From a virus: a stretch of 34,435 nucleotides of DNA. The stretch is taken from IMG/VR virus record IMGVR_UViG_3300037670_000030, positions 1-34,435 of that record; one strand, written 5' to 3'. A program made the position numbers and the translations under genes. This document shows positions 14,490 through 22,593 of the stretch, one piece after another; within the stretch, counting starts at the first letter, position 1; each line of letters begins with the position of its first letter. The notes below the pieces were generated by a model that saw only the letters and a list, made by a program, of their open reading frames with translations, made no database searches and was not told the origin of the DNA.

Positions 14490-14830
14490 GGCATCCTCTA
14501 CGCGGTCGGGTAGCCCTGGGCAGTCGCCTGTTCCCGCGTCATGAAAAAAGCGGCCGTCTCCATGCCGAACTGCAGCAGATCGGCCGGATCCAGCGCGGCG
14601 ACGTCGCCGCTGGTCAACGTCGGGCTGGTGATGCGCGGCAGCAGCGTGGCCAGCGCACTGACATCCATGTTGATGACCTCCACCAGCTTGAGGCCGCGCA
14701 GCTCACCGGCACCGGGGCGGCGGACCTCCACGGAGGTGATCTGCGAGTCGCCGCGCTGCAGCGGCTCTTCCAGGGTAATGGTGGCCTTGCGTGCGGCCTT
14801 CTGGGCATTGGGGATGGTGGTGGCGCTCAT
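14373..14830 (-). CDS. E-E' fusion by programmed -1 frameshift
   Basis: If ribosomes slip -1 on TTTTTTC at 14549-14543, the first 96 residues of E join 18 linker residues (HDAGTGDCPG...) and the 38 residues of E', giving a 152-residue tail assembly chaperone. No stop interrupts the -1 frame between the slip site and TGA 14373. P2 is known to use an equivalent frameshift in E. The layout just before the tape measure gene is conserved in tailed phages. Confidence 0.8.
14498..14830 (-). CDS. E: Tail assembly chaperone E
   Basis: A 110-residue homologue of P2 gpE. The N-terminus has TITLEEPLQRGDSQITSVEVRRPGAGELRGLKL, then MDVSALATLLPRIT and SGDVAALDPADLLQFG, typical of Mu gp41/P2 E-type tail chaperones. 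The slippery run lies in the AAFF codons near residue 95. The start is ATG 14830 with AAGGAGAG upstream. E is expected to bind the tape measure protein during tail assembly and to be absent from the virion. Confidence 0.92.
   Translation of the reverse strand: MSATTIPNAQKAARKATITLEEPLQRGDSQITSVEVRRPGAGELRGLKLVEVINMDVSALATLLPRITSPTLTSGDVAALDPADLLQFGMETAAFFMTREQATAQGYPTA
14543..14549 (-). promoter_or_regulatory. -1 frameshift slippery heptamer TTTTTTC
   Basis: In the E frame it reads T TTT TTC within GCT TTT TTC ATG, a valid X-XXY-YYZ site. It lies 42 bases upstream of the E stop. The -1 frame leads into E'. Confidence 0.85.
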
Positions 14831-14859
14831 GAATCTCTCCTTCGGGGATGCAGGGGGAA

Positions 14860-14885
14860 GCGAGCGGGCGCGTGGCGCCCGTCGC
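14860..14885 (-). other. Hairpin between FII and E
   Basis: On the minus strand, 7-bp stem CGGGCGC/GCGCCCG with CAC loop, extended by four more pairs across a mismatch. It lies after the FII stop and before the E ribosome site. There is no T run, so an RNA-stability or attenuation element is more likely than a terminator. Confidence 0.55.
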
Positions 14886-14899
14886 GGGGTGTGGTGGGG

Positions 14900-15409
14900 T
14901 TACGCGCCGATGGCGTTGCGCAGGGCCATCAGGCGGTCGATGCCGCCGACGTTCTCGACCATGTTCACCAGGTCCAGTTCGATCAGGACCTCACCGTTCC
15001 AGGTCAGCTTGTAGTAGCTGCAGGCGGTGGTGACGGTGAACTCGGTGTCCGAGCCGGCCTCGCCATCGCCGAATTCCAGCCCTTCGTGGCGGCCGCGGAT
15101 GACCACCTCGACCGCGTCGACCTGGCCGTTGTCGTCGCGCTGGTAGCCGCCGGCAAAGCGGATCTGCACGCCGTCGTGGCTGGTCTCGGCGTACTGGCGC
15201 AGGATCGGGCGCATCAGGCCGCCGTAGACCACCTTGATCTGGATCTCATCCTGGCCGAGGTCGATCTTCACCGGGCCGCTCATGCCGCCGCCACGGTAGG
15301 CCTCCATGATGCGTTTCAGCTCGGGCAGCGTGATGGTCTTGGCCTCGCCGAGGAAGCTCTCGCCGGCGGTGAACGTGTTGAAGCCTTTCAGTTTGCGGGG
15401 CAGGCCCAT
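14900..15409 (-). CDS. FII: Major tail tube protein FII
   Basis: A 169-residue tail tube subunit, homologous to P2 gpFII. It begins MGLPRKLKGFNTFTAGESFLGEAKTITLPELKRIMEAYRGGGMSGPV, the classical FII start. It contains RQYAETSHDGVQIRFAGGYQRDDNG and ends with a strand-rich half (TACSYYKLTWNGEVLIELDLVNMV). It polymerises inside the sheath. Hairpins flank the gene on both sides (15435-15455 and 14860-14885), which may isolate or stabilise its abundant message. Confidence 0.95.
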   Translation of the reverse strand: MGLPRKLKGFNTFTAGESFLGEAKTITLPELKRIMEAYRGGGMSGPVKIDLGQDEIQIKVVYGGLMRPILRQYAETSHDGVQIRFAGGYQRDDNGQVDAVEVVIRGRHEGLEFGDGEAGSDTEFTVTTACSYYKLTWNGEVLIELDLVNMVENVGGIDRLMALRNAIGA

Positions 15410-15434
15410 GGGGTTTTCTCCGATGCGGAGCCAA

Positions 15435-15455
15435 GGCGGTCAGCAACTGACCGCC
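15435..15455 (-). other. Perfect hairpin between FI and FII
   Basis: A 9-bp perfect stem, GGCGGTCAG/CTGACCGCC, with a 3-base loop, after the FI stop and upstream of the FII start. No T run follows on the minus strand, so it is probably an mRNA stabiliser or weak attenuator. Confidence 0.6.
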
Positions 15456-15470
15456 GCAGGCAGGGTGGGA

Positions 15471-16634
15471 TCAGTTGGCGATGGCCGAGGCGAAGCCGGC
15501 CAAGTACTTGTCGGTGATGCGCTGACGCAGCTGCAGGTTTTCCAGCGGCGGGACCGGGGTGAAGTCGTAGTCGATGACCAGGCCGCCCGAGGCCAGCGTG
15601 GTCTGCGTGTTGGCGTCCGGGTCGTACCAGGCCTTGGCGTCGATCAGGTAGCCGCTGCCTTTCAGCTCGCGGAACTTGGCGTTGATGCTCTCGATGATGT
15701 CCTTGATCAGCGAGGCGTGCATCGGCTTGTCGACGTAGATGGCCATCGCATCGGCGATGGTGTCGGCCAGGATCTGTGCGGTACGCGTGGCGGTCTCGAA
15801 AGCGAACAGCACATCGTCGCTGCAGGTACGCGAACCCCAGAAACGGTAGCCGTTCATCTGGATCAGGGTGGTGACGTCGCCGGCATTGAGCACGCCGGCA
15901 TCGCTGGCCGGATCCTGCAGGTCGAAGTAGACGTCGCGCGAGATGCCGGTGACGCCGTTGACCGCGACGTTGGACAGGTTCTTGTGCCAACCCTGTTCCT
16001 TGTCGATCAAGGCGCGCAGGCCCAAGGCGCGGGCGACGGCGTAGGCCATGCCGATCTGGCCGGTGGTGCTGTCCAGCGCGGTGAAGTCCGGCCAGATGAT
16101 CATCAGCTCGCGCGCGCCGAACTGCTCGCGGTACGCGGTGGCCTCGGTGACCGTCTTGGCGGTGCCGGCGCTGATGTAGGCCATCGCGCGCAGGCGCTTG
16201 GCGACCACGGCCAATTCGGCGGCTACCACCTGGGTGTCCAGGCCGGGCGCGCCAATGATGCGCGGCTTCACCCCCAGCTGCGCCTCTGCGGCCAGCAGCG
16301 CCTGCAGGCCCGAGTACTCGCCGTTGGTCTTGCTGCCGATCACGGCGATGGACTGCTCGCCGTCGTTGTCTTCCTCTTTGACGCGCACGACCACCATCAC
16401 CGGCTTGGTCTGATCAGCGATGGCTTCCAGCGACGCTTTGAGCGTGCCGGTTGCGCCGGCCTTGGTGATGGCGCCGTCGATGTCGGTGACCAGCACCGGC
16501 TTGTTCAGCGGGAACAGCGCCGCGTCTGCGGCATCGCCAGTGGCCACCAGGCCGATCACAGCGGTGGCGACGGTGCGGATGGGACGGACGCCGGTATTCA
16601 CTTCGATGACGCGGACGCCGTGATGGTAGTCCAT
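15471..16634 (-). CDS. FI: Tail sheath protein FI
   Basis: A 387-residue contractile sheath subunit homologous to P2 gpFI. The start MDYHHGVRVIEVNTGVRPIRTVATAVIGLVATG is characteristic. The middle has AYISAGTAKTVTEATAYREQFGARELMIIWPDF, and the C-terminal part has NGYRFWGSRTCSDD and AWYDPDANTQTTLASGGLVIDYDFTPVPPLENLQL. These are the conserved sheath blocks for subunit contacts and tube docking. It follows W by 13 bases; unlike P2, no separate late promoter is visible before it. Confidence 0.95.
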   Translation of the reverse strand: MDYHHGVRVIEVNTGVRPIRTVATAVIGLVATGDAADAALFPLNKPVLVTDIDGAITKAGATGTLKASLEAIADQTKPVMVVVRVKEEDNDGEQSIAVIGSKTNGEYSGLQALLAAEAQLGVKPRIIGAPGLDTQVVAAELAVVAKRLRAMAYISAGTAKTVTEATAYREQFGARELMIIWPDFTALDSTTGQIGMAYAVARALGLRALIDKEQGWHKNLSNVAVNGVTGISRDVYFDLQDPASDAGVLNAGDVTTLIQMNGYRFWGSRTCSDDVLFAFETATRTAQILADTIADAMAIYVDKPMHASLIKDIIESINAKFRELKGSGYLIDAKAWYDPDANTQTTLASGGLVIDYDFTPVPPLENLQLRQRITDKYLAGFASAIAN

Positions 16635-16647
16635 GGGATTTCTCCAG

Positions 16648-17001
16648 TTAGCGGAAGCGGAGGGGGATGGTCAGGCGGGTGTAGCCACTGCCCTGGGTGA
16701 CGTCGGTCCGGGTGCCCTCCACGTCCAGGACAAACGCGCCGGGGGCATCCCCCTGCGAGATGGAGAGCTTGCTGATGCGGATTCGCGGTTCCCAGCGCAT
16801 CAGCGCGGTGGCCACCGCGCCATAGAGCAGCGTCCGCGTCTGGCCGGTGAACGGCTGATCGATCAGCTCGGGCATGAGCGAGCCGTAGTCGCGGCGCATC
16901 ACGCGGGTGTTGAGCGGGGTCGTCAGCACGTCGTTGATGGACTGCGCCAGGTGCACGGCGCCTTCGATGGCCCGACCGGTGGTGGCGGACATGCCACGCA
17001 T
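16648..17001 (-). CDS. W: Baseplate wedge protein W (gp25-like)
   Basis: A 117-residue baseplate protein of the T4 gp25/P2 gpW family. The signature includes LAQSINDVLTTPLNTRVMRRDYGSLMPELIDQPF, then WEPRIRISKLSI. It is known to initiate sheath assembly at the baseplate. The start overlaps the upstream stop as TGATG. In P2 W directly follows V; here a 139-residue gene of unknown function lies between them. Confidence 0.92.
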   Translation of the reverse strand: MRGMSATTGRAIEGAVHLAQSINDVLTTPLNTRVMRRDYGSLMPELIDQPFTGQTRTLLYGAVATALMRWEPRIRISKLSISQGDAPGAFVLDVEGTRTDVTQGSGYTRLTIPLRFR

Positions 17002-17420
17002 CAGAGGTCGTCCGGCAGCGACGGCGGCGGCACCGGCATCGGAATGCTCAGGTCGCAGCCGTCGAAGTGGGCCGCCCGAGCCTGCAGAGTTGCGGAGAGC
17101 TGCGCGATGGCCGCTGCCAGCGCGGCTAGCTGCGCGGCATAGGTGGTGTAGGGCTTCACGTAGGGCGTCAGGAACGCGGTGATGAAGTCCTTGATCCAGG
17201 TGACGATCTTGGACGGGTCGGCGCCTGGCGCAGTGAGCAGGGCCAGGATCGGCGCCAGAAGCGCCATCTGCTGGTTGATGGCGGCCAGGGACGCGTTGAG
17301 CGAGCCGAGCGCGTCCTCGGTGAAGGCCTGCAGCTCCGCACAGGTCTGCACGGCACCAGCACGGCGCTCAAGCTCGTTGAAGAACTCGGCGTTGATGAGG
17401 GCAGAGCCTTGGGGAAGCAT
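17001..17420 (-). CDS. Hypothetical helical protein between V and W
   Basis: A 139-residue protein, unknown family. It is mostly helical and rich in Ala/Leu/Gln (LNASLAAINQQMALLAPILALLTAPG, YAAQLAALAAAIAQLSATLQARAAHF), with a Pro-rich end (SIPMPVPPPSLPDDL). The hydrophobic repeat could be a coiled-coil or an amphipathic helix bundle. It is co-transcribed with V and W, so a baseplate-assembly or virion role is probable. Neither P2 V-W spacing nor any domain I know explains it. Confidence 0.7.
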   Translation of the reverse strand: MLPQGSALINAEFFNELERRAGAVQTCAELQAFTEDALGSLNASLAAINQQMALLAPILALLTAPGADPSKIVTWIKDFITAFLTPYVKPYTTYAAQLAALAAAIAQLSATLQARAAHFDGCDLSIPMPVPPPSLPDDL

Positions 17421-17428
17421 GAGCGGCC

Positions 17429-17950
17429 TCAGTAGATGTTGGTGATGACGCCGTCCGAGACCATTACGGTCTGGCCGGTAGCCGTGGTGAACGATCCGCT
17501 GGCGCCGGTTCCTGCGGAGACGTTGCCCGCTGCTGCGACGCTGCCGGTTGTCTCGATGCCGCCCGTGGCGATGACGGCCACCTTGCTGCCTTCCGGCAGC
17601 TTGATCTCGTAGCGGTGCAGGGTCTCGTTGTAGGAGAGCGTGCCGCCGTCGCCGTGCTGCACGATGTGCAGGTCCGCCTTATGGGCAGGCGCTGGGTATG
17701 CCTCAGAGTTGAGGCCGAGCAGGGCCACGGCGTTGGCGGTGTCGCCCTCGGGCGAAAGCAGAATCACCTGCTCGCCCTTGCTGGGCGCGGACCACGTGCG
17801 AGTGGTGCCGGCGCGCAGGGAGATCCACGGAATCCAGTTCGTAGTCAGTTCGCCGGAGGTAACGCGGCATCGCTCCGCGTCAACGTCAACTGCCGAAACG
17901 GTGCCGTTTCGGATCAGGTTGGAGATGAGGCGGGCGAGGTCGAGAGCCAT
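17429..17950 (-). CDS. V: Baseplate spike protein V
   Basis: A 173-residue homologue of P2 gpV, the membrane-piercing spike. It has an OB-like N-terminal domain (LISNLIRNGTVSAVDVDAERCRVTSGELTTNWIPWISLRAGTTRTWSAPSKGEQVILLSPEGD) and a repetitive beta-helix C-terminus (GGIETTGSVAAAGNVSAGTG). It ends TVMVSDGVITNIY and lacks the terminal HxH iron-binding tip seen in P2. It starts exactly 47 bases after a late activator site, with no leader needed. Confidence 0.93.
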   Translation of the reverse strand: MALDLARLISNLIRNGTVSAVDVDAERCRVTSGELTTNWIPWISLRAGTTRTWSAPSKGEQVILLSPEGDTANAVALLGLNSEAYPAPAHKADLHIVQHGDGGTLSYNETLHRYEIKLPEGSKVAVIATGGIETTGSVAAAGNVSAGTGASGSFTTATGQTVMVSDGVITNIY

Positions 17951-17956
17951 GGCCCC

Positions 17957-18015
17957 ATGCTGCTCGTGCGCGCGGGAGGACGCACGGCAGCTGGGGTGTA
18001 TGAGCGGGAATTACA
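17957..18015 (-). promoter_or_regulatory. Late promoter for V operon
   Basis: A perfect dyad TGTA-N11-TACA at 18015-17997 overlaps the stop of the Tfa-like gene. The -10-like CAGCAT is at 17962-17957. The dyad ends 47 bases before the V ATG, placing the predicted transcript start at the ATG itself. Confidence 0.75.
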
Positions 18016-18229
18016 GCGCAGCAGTGCGCGGTCGTGCAGCGGCAACGATCACCCAGCCACTGCCATTCCATCGGGGACAGCCGCTTGCTGGCACCGTGGC
18101 TGGTGGCGGCGTCTCGATGGCGCCGGCCGGTAGTAGCCAGCGACCTGGCTGCATCGGTGATTCATCGGCCTGCGTCGTTCCGATCAGCAGGCCGGCGGTG
18201 TCCACAAGATAGACGGTCTTGGTGGCCAT
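18011..18229 (-). CDS. Tail fibre assembly (Tfa)-like small protein
   Basis: A 72-residue protein: KTVYLVDTAGLLIGTTQADESP, then PAGAIETPPPATVP and PRWNGSGWVIVAA. This is the layout of the N-terminal part of tail fibre assembly chaperones (DUF4376/Tfa type), but it lacks their C-terminal half. Located directly after the fibre gene (2-base gap), it may help fold or attach the fibre. Family call is moderate. Confidence 0.6.
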   Translation of the reverse strand: MATKTVYLVDTAGLLIGTTQADESPMQPGRWLLPAGAIETPPPATVPASGCPRWNGSGWVIVAAARPRTAAL

Positions 18230-18231
18230 GG

Positions 18232-19683
18232 TCAGTATTTGATGCATGCCAGCAGGGCCACGTTCTTGGGCCGGGTTTCGCTGCCACCGGAAACGCTGGT
18301 CACGAAGTCGTGACTGTGTCTGCCATCGGTGGAGGTTTGCCACGCATAGTTGTCGTAGTCGATACCTCCGCTGGCACCGGCATTCCGGTTACCTGGGCGA
18401 TGAGGACTCATGCCATAGGGCGCAGCCGAGGTGTACTTGTTGCCCTCGCCGAAGGAGGAATCATGCGCATGGTCGCCGGCATCGCCGGTGCGGCCTGCGT
18501 GGTTGTGCGCTGCGAGCTGGTCGCCCTGGTTGCTGCCGATTGGACGCCCCGGATCCTGACCACGTCCATCGTCCAGGAAGCGAGGGAACATGCCGCGCAA
18601 GTCGGGCAGGAAGAACGCTCCTACGCCCGGTGACTGTCCGGCGGGGGTGTAGATGTCACCGATGGCCGCGTAGAGCTGCGGGTAGGCATCCCGGGCCACC
18701 TGTGCGCCGTTGGCCCTGAGCCAGCCTGTGGGCGCATTGGGACCGGCGAAGGTTGCCACCATGCCTGCAGGCGCCATCTGTCGCGCTTCGTCGCGGCTGA
18801 ATACACCAAGATTGGCGCGTGCCGCTGACTTGTCGGGCACGTCGTCCAGGTTGGCCGAGCGCTCCAGCGCGTGCGGCATGCTGCCGGCTGGCTCATTCTG
18901 GACTGCAATCAGGCGGGTTCCCTCCGGGTAGTCTTTGCCCAGCTGCAGTCGGGTAAGCAGATCTTCGTCGGGATTCCACTCGTCGGCACCAGTACCACGA
19001 CCGATGCGTATGCCATTGATGTACACCGCCAAGCCGGTGGTGGTGGTGATGCTCAGATCCACCGTGCGCTGACTGGCCACCAGCGTCTGCCGTTCTTCGA
19101 TGGTGTTCACCACGACCTGAATTCCATCCGCGCTTTGCCAGTCGGCATCGCCATCGGCGTTACTCTGCTTGGTCCACACCTGTCCGGTGGTACCTCCCGG
19201 GGCAACTTGGCCTGCGTCGATGGTGTTGAGCACCCACGCGCGCGAGGCCACGATGATGTTCGGGTCCAGCGTGATCTGCACATTGCCGGCATTGGCCACC
19301 GCGAAGGCGACGCGATAGATGCCGTCGCCGATGGCGCCCTCTGTGGCCAGCGGCTGGTAGACCTCTGGCGTATTGGCGATAGCGAACACGTCGTTGTCGC
19401 CGTCGACCACGGCGATCTCGCGGATGACGAAGCCGCCAGCGGTTGCCGGCAGAATGCCCTCGGCGTAGTAGATCAGCGGGTTCTCTGGATCCTGGTACAC
19501 CCGGTTGATGGGTGTACGGAAGCGTTCGCGCACCAGGCCGGTGTCACCCTCCTGCGGATCCACCGGGTTGCCGTTGCCATCCCCGAAGGCCATCTGAGCC
19601 ACGATCAGGGAGGCGCCCCCCAGGCGGGCGGCGTTGAGTTTCATCAGGCCCTTGCGGGTGTGGATGGTCCGATAGTTGGCCAT
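18232..19683 (-). CDS. Tail fibre protein H-like, collar domain at C-terminus
   Basis: A 483-residue tail fibre. The N-terminal 150 residues (MANYRTIHTRKGLMKLNAARLGG, then FRTPINRVYQDPENPLIYYAEGILP) match the P2 gpH-type baseplate anchor. A linker and a phage tail collar domain follow (PTGWLRANGAQVARDAYPQLYAAIG, then FFLPDLRGMFPRFLDDGRGQD). The tip is His/Gly-rich and ends RPKNVALLACIKY. It should bind a host receptor. ATG 19683 has GAGGGG upstream; the 11-base gap to the gene before it fits an operon. Confidence 0.88.
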   Translation of the reverse strand: MANYRTIHTRKGLMKLNAARLGGASLIVAQMAFGDGNGNPVDPQEGDTGLVRERFRTPINRVYQDPENPLIYYAEGILPATAGGFVIREIAVVDGDNDVFAIANTPEVYQPLATEGAIGDGIYRVAFAVANAGNVQITLDPNIIVASRAWVLNTIDAGQVAPGGTTGQVWTKQSNADGDADWQSADGIQVVVNTIEERQTLVASQRTVDLSITTTTGLAVYINGIRIGRGTGADEWNPDEDLLTRLQLGKDYPEGTRLIAVQNEPAGSMPHALERSANLDDVPDKSAARANLGVFSRDEARQMAPAGMVATFAGPNAPTGWLRANGAQVARDAYPQLYAAIGDIYTPAGQSPGVGAFFLPDLRGMFPRFLDDGRGQDPGRPIGSNQGDQLAAHNHAGRTGDAGDHAHDSSFGEGNKYTSAAPYGMSPHRPGNRNAGASGGIDYDNYAWQTSTDGRHSHDFVTSVSGGSETRPKNVALLACIKY

Positions 19684-19694
19684 GGCACGTCCCC

Positions 19695-20459
19695 TCAGCG
19701 CACGACGATGCCGCGATGGATCAGACGGCGCTGGAGCACTCCGTAGAGGCTTTCCAGACGCTCGGCGTCCAGGCTGGTATCCATGCACCCAAACATAGCC
19801 GCAGTGACGTCCACGGGCGTGTAGGTGGCGTTGCCGGAGAAGTACGCATTACCGAGGGCGATCCGATTCACCGACCCTTTCACGCGCGGATTGGCCAGCG
19901 GCGCCGTTACGACAGTGGATCCGGTCATGCGAGTGATAACGCGTTGTCCGTTGAGACTGACCAGCACCAGGATCCAATCGCCGTCCCGCAGGCCGGCCGG
20001 GATCGCGCCGTTGTCGGAGACCGGCAAGCTGTTGGGGTTTGCGCCGTAGGTGGCGATGCGCACTTCGCCGGCCGGATTGTTGGCCAATGCGAAGCCGCCG
20101 GCGGACAGCGGCGGCGAGATATTGCCCACCACGATGCTGTTCTTGCCGGTGGTATTGCGCCACTTGAACGCGACCCAGAACGTCATGGCATCCGGTTCAA
20201 GGATGTTGGTGACCAAGGCTTCGCCCAAGGCTTTCACTGTGACGCTGTTGTCGGCCCAAGTGTGGGTTTCTGCCTGAGCAGTCAGAGTGGAATCGCCAGA
20301 GATCGTTGCCAGCGAGACCTGGTCGGGGCCGAAGATCCAATCGCCGATGGCGCCAGCGATCAGGCTGGGCTCGTACGGGAACGCCGGCACTGCATCGACC
20401 ACGGGGGCGCCGGGAATGGTGATACCCAGGGGAGCTACGGGAAAGAGGACGCGGGCCAT
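19695..20459 (-). CDS. Lectin-like (LamG-fold) tail protein, putative
   Basis: A 254-residue protein. The beta-strand-rich body (MTFWVAFKWRNTTGKNSIVVGN, GEVRIATYG, GDWILVLVSLNGQRVITRMTGSTVV) and the end AMFGCMDTSLDAERLESLYGVLQRRL resemble concanavalin-like or LamG domains that decorate phage tails. I cannot name a family with certainty. It lies between the SGNH protein and the fibre and is co-transcribed with both. A sugar-binding role at the tail tip is inferred. Confidence 0.6.
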   Translation of the reverse strand: MARVLFPVAPLGITIPGAPVVDAVPAFPYEPSLIAGAIGDWIFGPDQVSLATISGDSTLTAQAETHTWADNSVTVKALGEALVTNILEPDAMTFWVAFKWRNTTGKNSIVVGNISPPLSAGGFALANNPAGEVRIATYGANPNSLPVSDNGAIPAGLRDGDWILVLVSLNGQRVITRMTGSTVVTAPLANPRVKGSVNRIALGNAYFSGNATYTPVDVTAAMFGCMDTSLDAERLESLYGVLQRRLIHRGIVVR

Positions 20460-20460
20460 A

Positions 20461-22590
20461 TCAGATCTCGAAGTTGGCGATGATGGGTTGAGCGAGGAAG
20501 CGGAACTCGGCCGGTCCGGCGTGATTGATGTTGCCGGCGGCGGCGAAGGATTCAGGAGCAACGCCCATGTAGCCGAGCTGTTCCTCATCGAAGAAGGGCG
20601 CGGTGGGCGAGAACGCAGCGCCGGTGGCCACGGCCACGGCATAAAGGGTTTCGTTGGTGTAGCGCCAGGCGGGCAGACTGCCGAAGCCGCCGTAACTGCT
20701 GGGACGAGGGACGCCGAGGATCTGAACCGTGGCGCCCAGCGACTGGAAGGTGCGCACAAGCTCGGTCATGTTGGTCACCGTGGCGCCATTGCCCAGCTCG
20801 TTCATGCCGAAGGCAAGGTTGACCAGCACTGGCTTGCTGGACTGTGCGACCGAATCCACCACGTACTGCAGGCGCGTTGGGTTCAGGCCGTTGGGACGAC
20901 CTGCATTCTCCCCGGTACCGCTGGTGGTTCCGCCGATGCCGTAGTTGAGGTACTCCACCTGTACACCGTAGGTGTGTTCCAGAAACGCCTTCAGCTGCCG
21001 ATTCCAGCCCAGGTCGCTGTGGATGGCACCGCCGCCGTCGCCGAAATCCAATGCAGGGATAGCGGCATAGGTATCGGCCGGCATCTGGATGAAGAACGAC
21101 TTCAGGTCACGGGCCGCAGTGTTCGGGGCGTTGTGCGGTGCGAAGCCACCCATGGCGGTGATCGAATCGCCGTATCCAACCAGCGTGATATCGCGCCGCT
21201 GTGCCAAGGCTGCGCGAATCGGCGCCAGTGCCTTGCGGTTGTGCTCACGCAGCGCGCTCATGTCGCGGCCGCGCTTGGTGATGCCCTGCCAGCGGGTCTT
21301 GCTGTACAGGCGCACCGTCTGGCCATAGCAGAACGCGGAGAACAGGGCGATCTTGCCAGTGGGTACAGAAGGCAGATACTCCTGCGGGTCAATGTTGCGT
21401 GCAGTTCCCCGAACGATCGACAGTGCACCGGTGATGGCATCGGCCACCACCAGGTCATAGCGCTGTGGAAGGCCCTTATAGGTGAGGGAGATCTCCCGCG
21501 TGCCACTGCCGACGACACCACGCAGCTTGCCGCCGGTATACCAGACATGGAAGTCGGCGCCTTCCGCCAACGGCGCGTCGTTGTGTCGGCAGGCCACATC
21601 GCTGATGAATCGGTAGGGCAGAGGTGCATTGTCGTTGACGTACCAGCGCTGTTCGCCGTTGGCCTTGAGGGTATAGGCGACGTTGTTGACCGGCACCGGG
21701 GCCGGTGGGGCCATGTCGAGAACACCGCTGATCGGGATGGACCCGGACGCGGTGCGCAGCGCGCCGCGCACAATGATGTGGGTACCGTCGATGGTGGCGG
21801 TCGCATCCGCATACGTGAGCGGATACTCTCCTTCGCCCAGAGTTCGCCCATCGACAATCAGTGCGCCTAGCGCGGGCTTGTAGCCCACGGCAATCTGCGT
21901 TACGCCATTGCTATCGGAAACGCCCAGCATGGGCACGATATCGCCGATCTCGGCCTGATGCAGATCTGCCAGGTGTTCGCCCGCGCGGATATCGGTCAGC
22001 ACCGTTCGACCGCGGTTGATGAGGTCGCCCGACGCCGGGTCATACTGCAACGGGATCTGGACTTCACCGGACTTGCTGGTGATGCCTACCAGCGGAACCA
22101 TTGGCGATTCCACCAGGTACAGCGATTCAACCAGCGGCTCACGCTCGGCCTTGGTAGGCAGCTGCTGCTTGATCGGCACCAGGTCCGTCCGATTGGCCTT
22201 TGCTGCCAATGTGTCCGGGCGCATCCACTCAAGCCCCGCCTCACGCTGGATGTACAGGCCACCGTTGGGAACGATCTGGTTGCCTGGCTTCACCGGGTCC
22301 ACATGTGAACCCGGATCGGTCTCCACGGGGATCTCGACCATCGCACCGAGCGGGCGGACAGTGGCCGCGACCGCCTCTGCCCAGGTCGCATAGCCAACGC
22401 GATCTGCGCCCTGCAGGGACTCCAGCAGTTGCACGCGCTCGGGAAGATCGGTCAGGCCATGCACGGCCCTGGCGAAAGTTGGCACCGGACCGCCCTCGGT
22501 TTCCACCGTCTCAGTTGCCGGTCCATGCACGATGAAATGGGCAATATCGCTGTCCTTGATGAACTGATCGACCTTGTTGCTGACGCTCAC
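20461..22590 (-). CDS. Tail protein with SGNH/GDSL hydrolase domain
   Basis: A 709-residue virion protein. The N-terminus (VSNKVDQFIKDSDIAHFIVHGP, then GGPVPTFARAVHGL) looks like a tail attachment region. The middle has several beta repeats. The C-terminal 250 residues form an SGNH esterase: block I GYGDSIT near residue 470, block II GIGG near 550, block III AFGMNELGN near 590, and block V INHAGPAEF near 693 (His). Such domains often de-acetylate surface sugars. A tailspike that modifies capsule or LPS is the likely role. It follows gene I by 3 bases. Confidence 0.82.
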   Translation of the reverse strand: MSVSNKVDQFIKDSDIAHFIVHGPATETVETEGGPVPTFARAVHGLTDLPERVQLLESLQGADRVGYATWAEAVAATVRPLGAMVEIPVETDPGSHVDPVKPGNQIVPNGGLYIQREAGLEWMRPDTLAAKANRTDLVPIKQQLPTKAEREPLVESLYLVESPMVPLVGITSKSGEVQIPLQYDPASGDLINRGRTVLTDIRAGEHLADLHQAEIGDIVPMLGVSDSNGVTQIAVGYKPALGALIVDGRTLGEGEYPLTYADATATIDGTHIIVRGALRTASGSIPISGVLDMAPPAPVPVNNVAYTLKANGEQRWYVNDNAPLPYRFISDVACRHNDAPLAEGADFHVWYTGGKLRGVVGSGTREISLTYKGLPQRYDLVVADAITGALSIVRGTARNIDPQEYLPSVPTGKIALFSAFCYGQTVRLYSKTRWQGITKRGRDMSALREHNRKALAPIRAALAQRRDITLVGYGDSITAMGGFAPHNAPNTAARDLKSFFIQMPADTYAAIPALDFGDGGGAIHSDLGWNRQLKAFLEHTYGVQVEYLNYGIGGTTSGTGENAGRPNGLNPTRLQYVVDSVAQSSKPVLVNLAFGMNELGNGATVTNMTELVRTFQSLGATVQILGVPRPSSYGGFGSLPAWRYTNETLYAVAVATGAAFSPTAPFFDEEQLGYMGVAPESFAAAGNINHAGPAEFRFLAQPIIANFEI

Positions 22591-22593
22591 GGC

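Noticed and set aside
13613-15517. Long plus-strand open frame of 634 codons opposite T, E and FII
   Set aside because: It is antisense to three well-supported tail genes, with biased composition expected from high-GC shadow frames and no family features.
15306-16700. Plus-strand open frame of 464 codons opposite the sheath gene
   Set aside because: Antisense to FI, whose identity is certain; composition is shadow-like.
20287-21870. Plus-strand open frame of 527 codons opposite the SGNH tail gene
   Set aside because: Antisense shadow of a gene with clear catalytic blocks; no ribosome site or domain.
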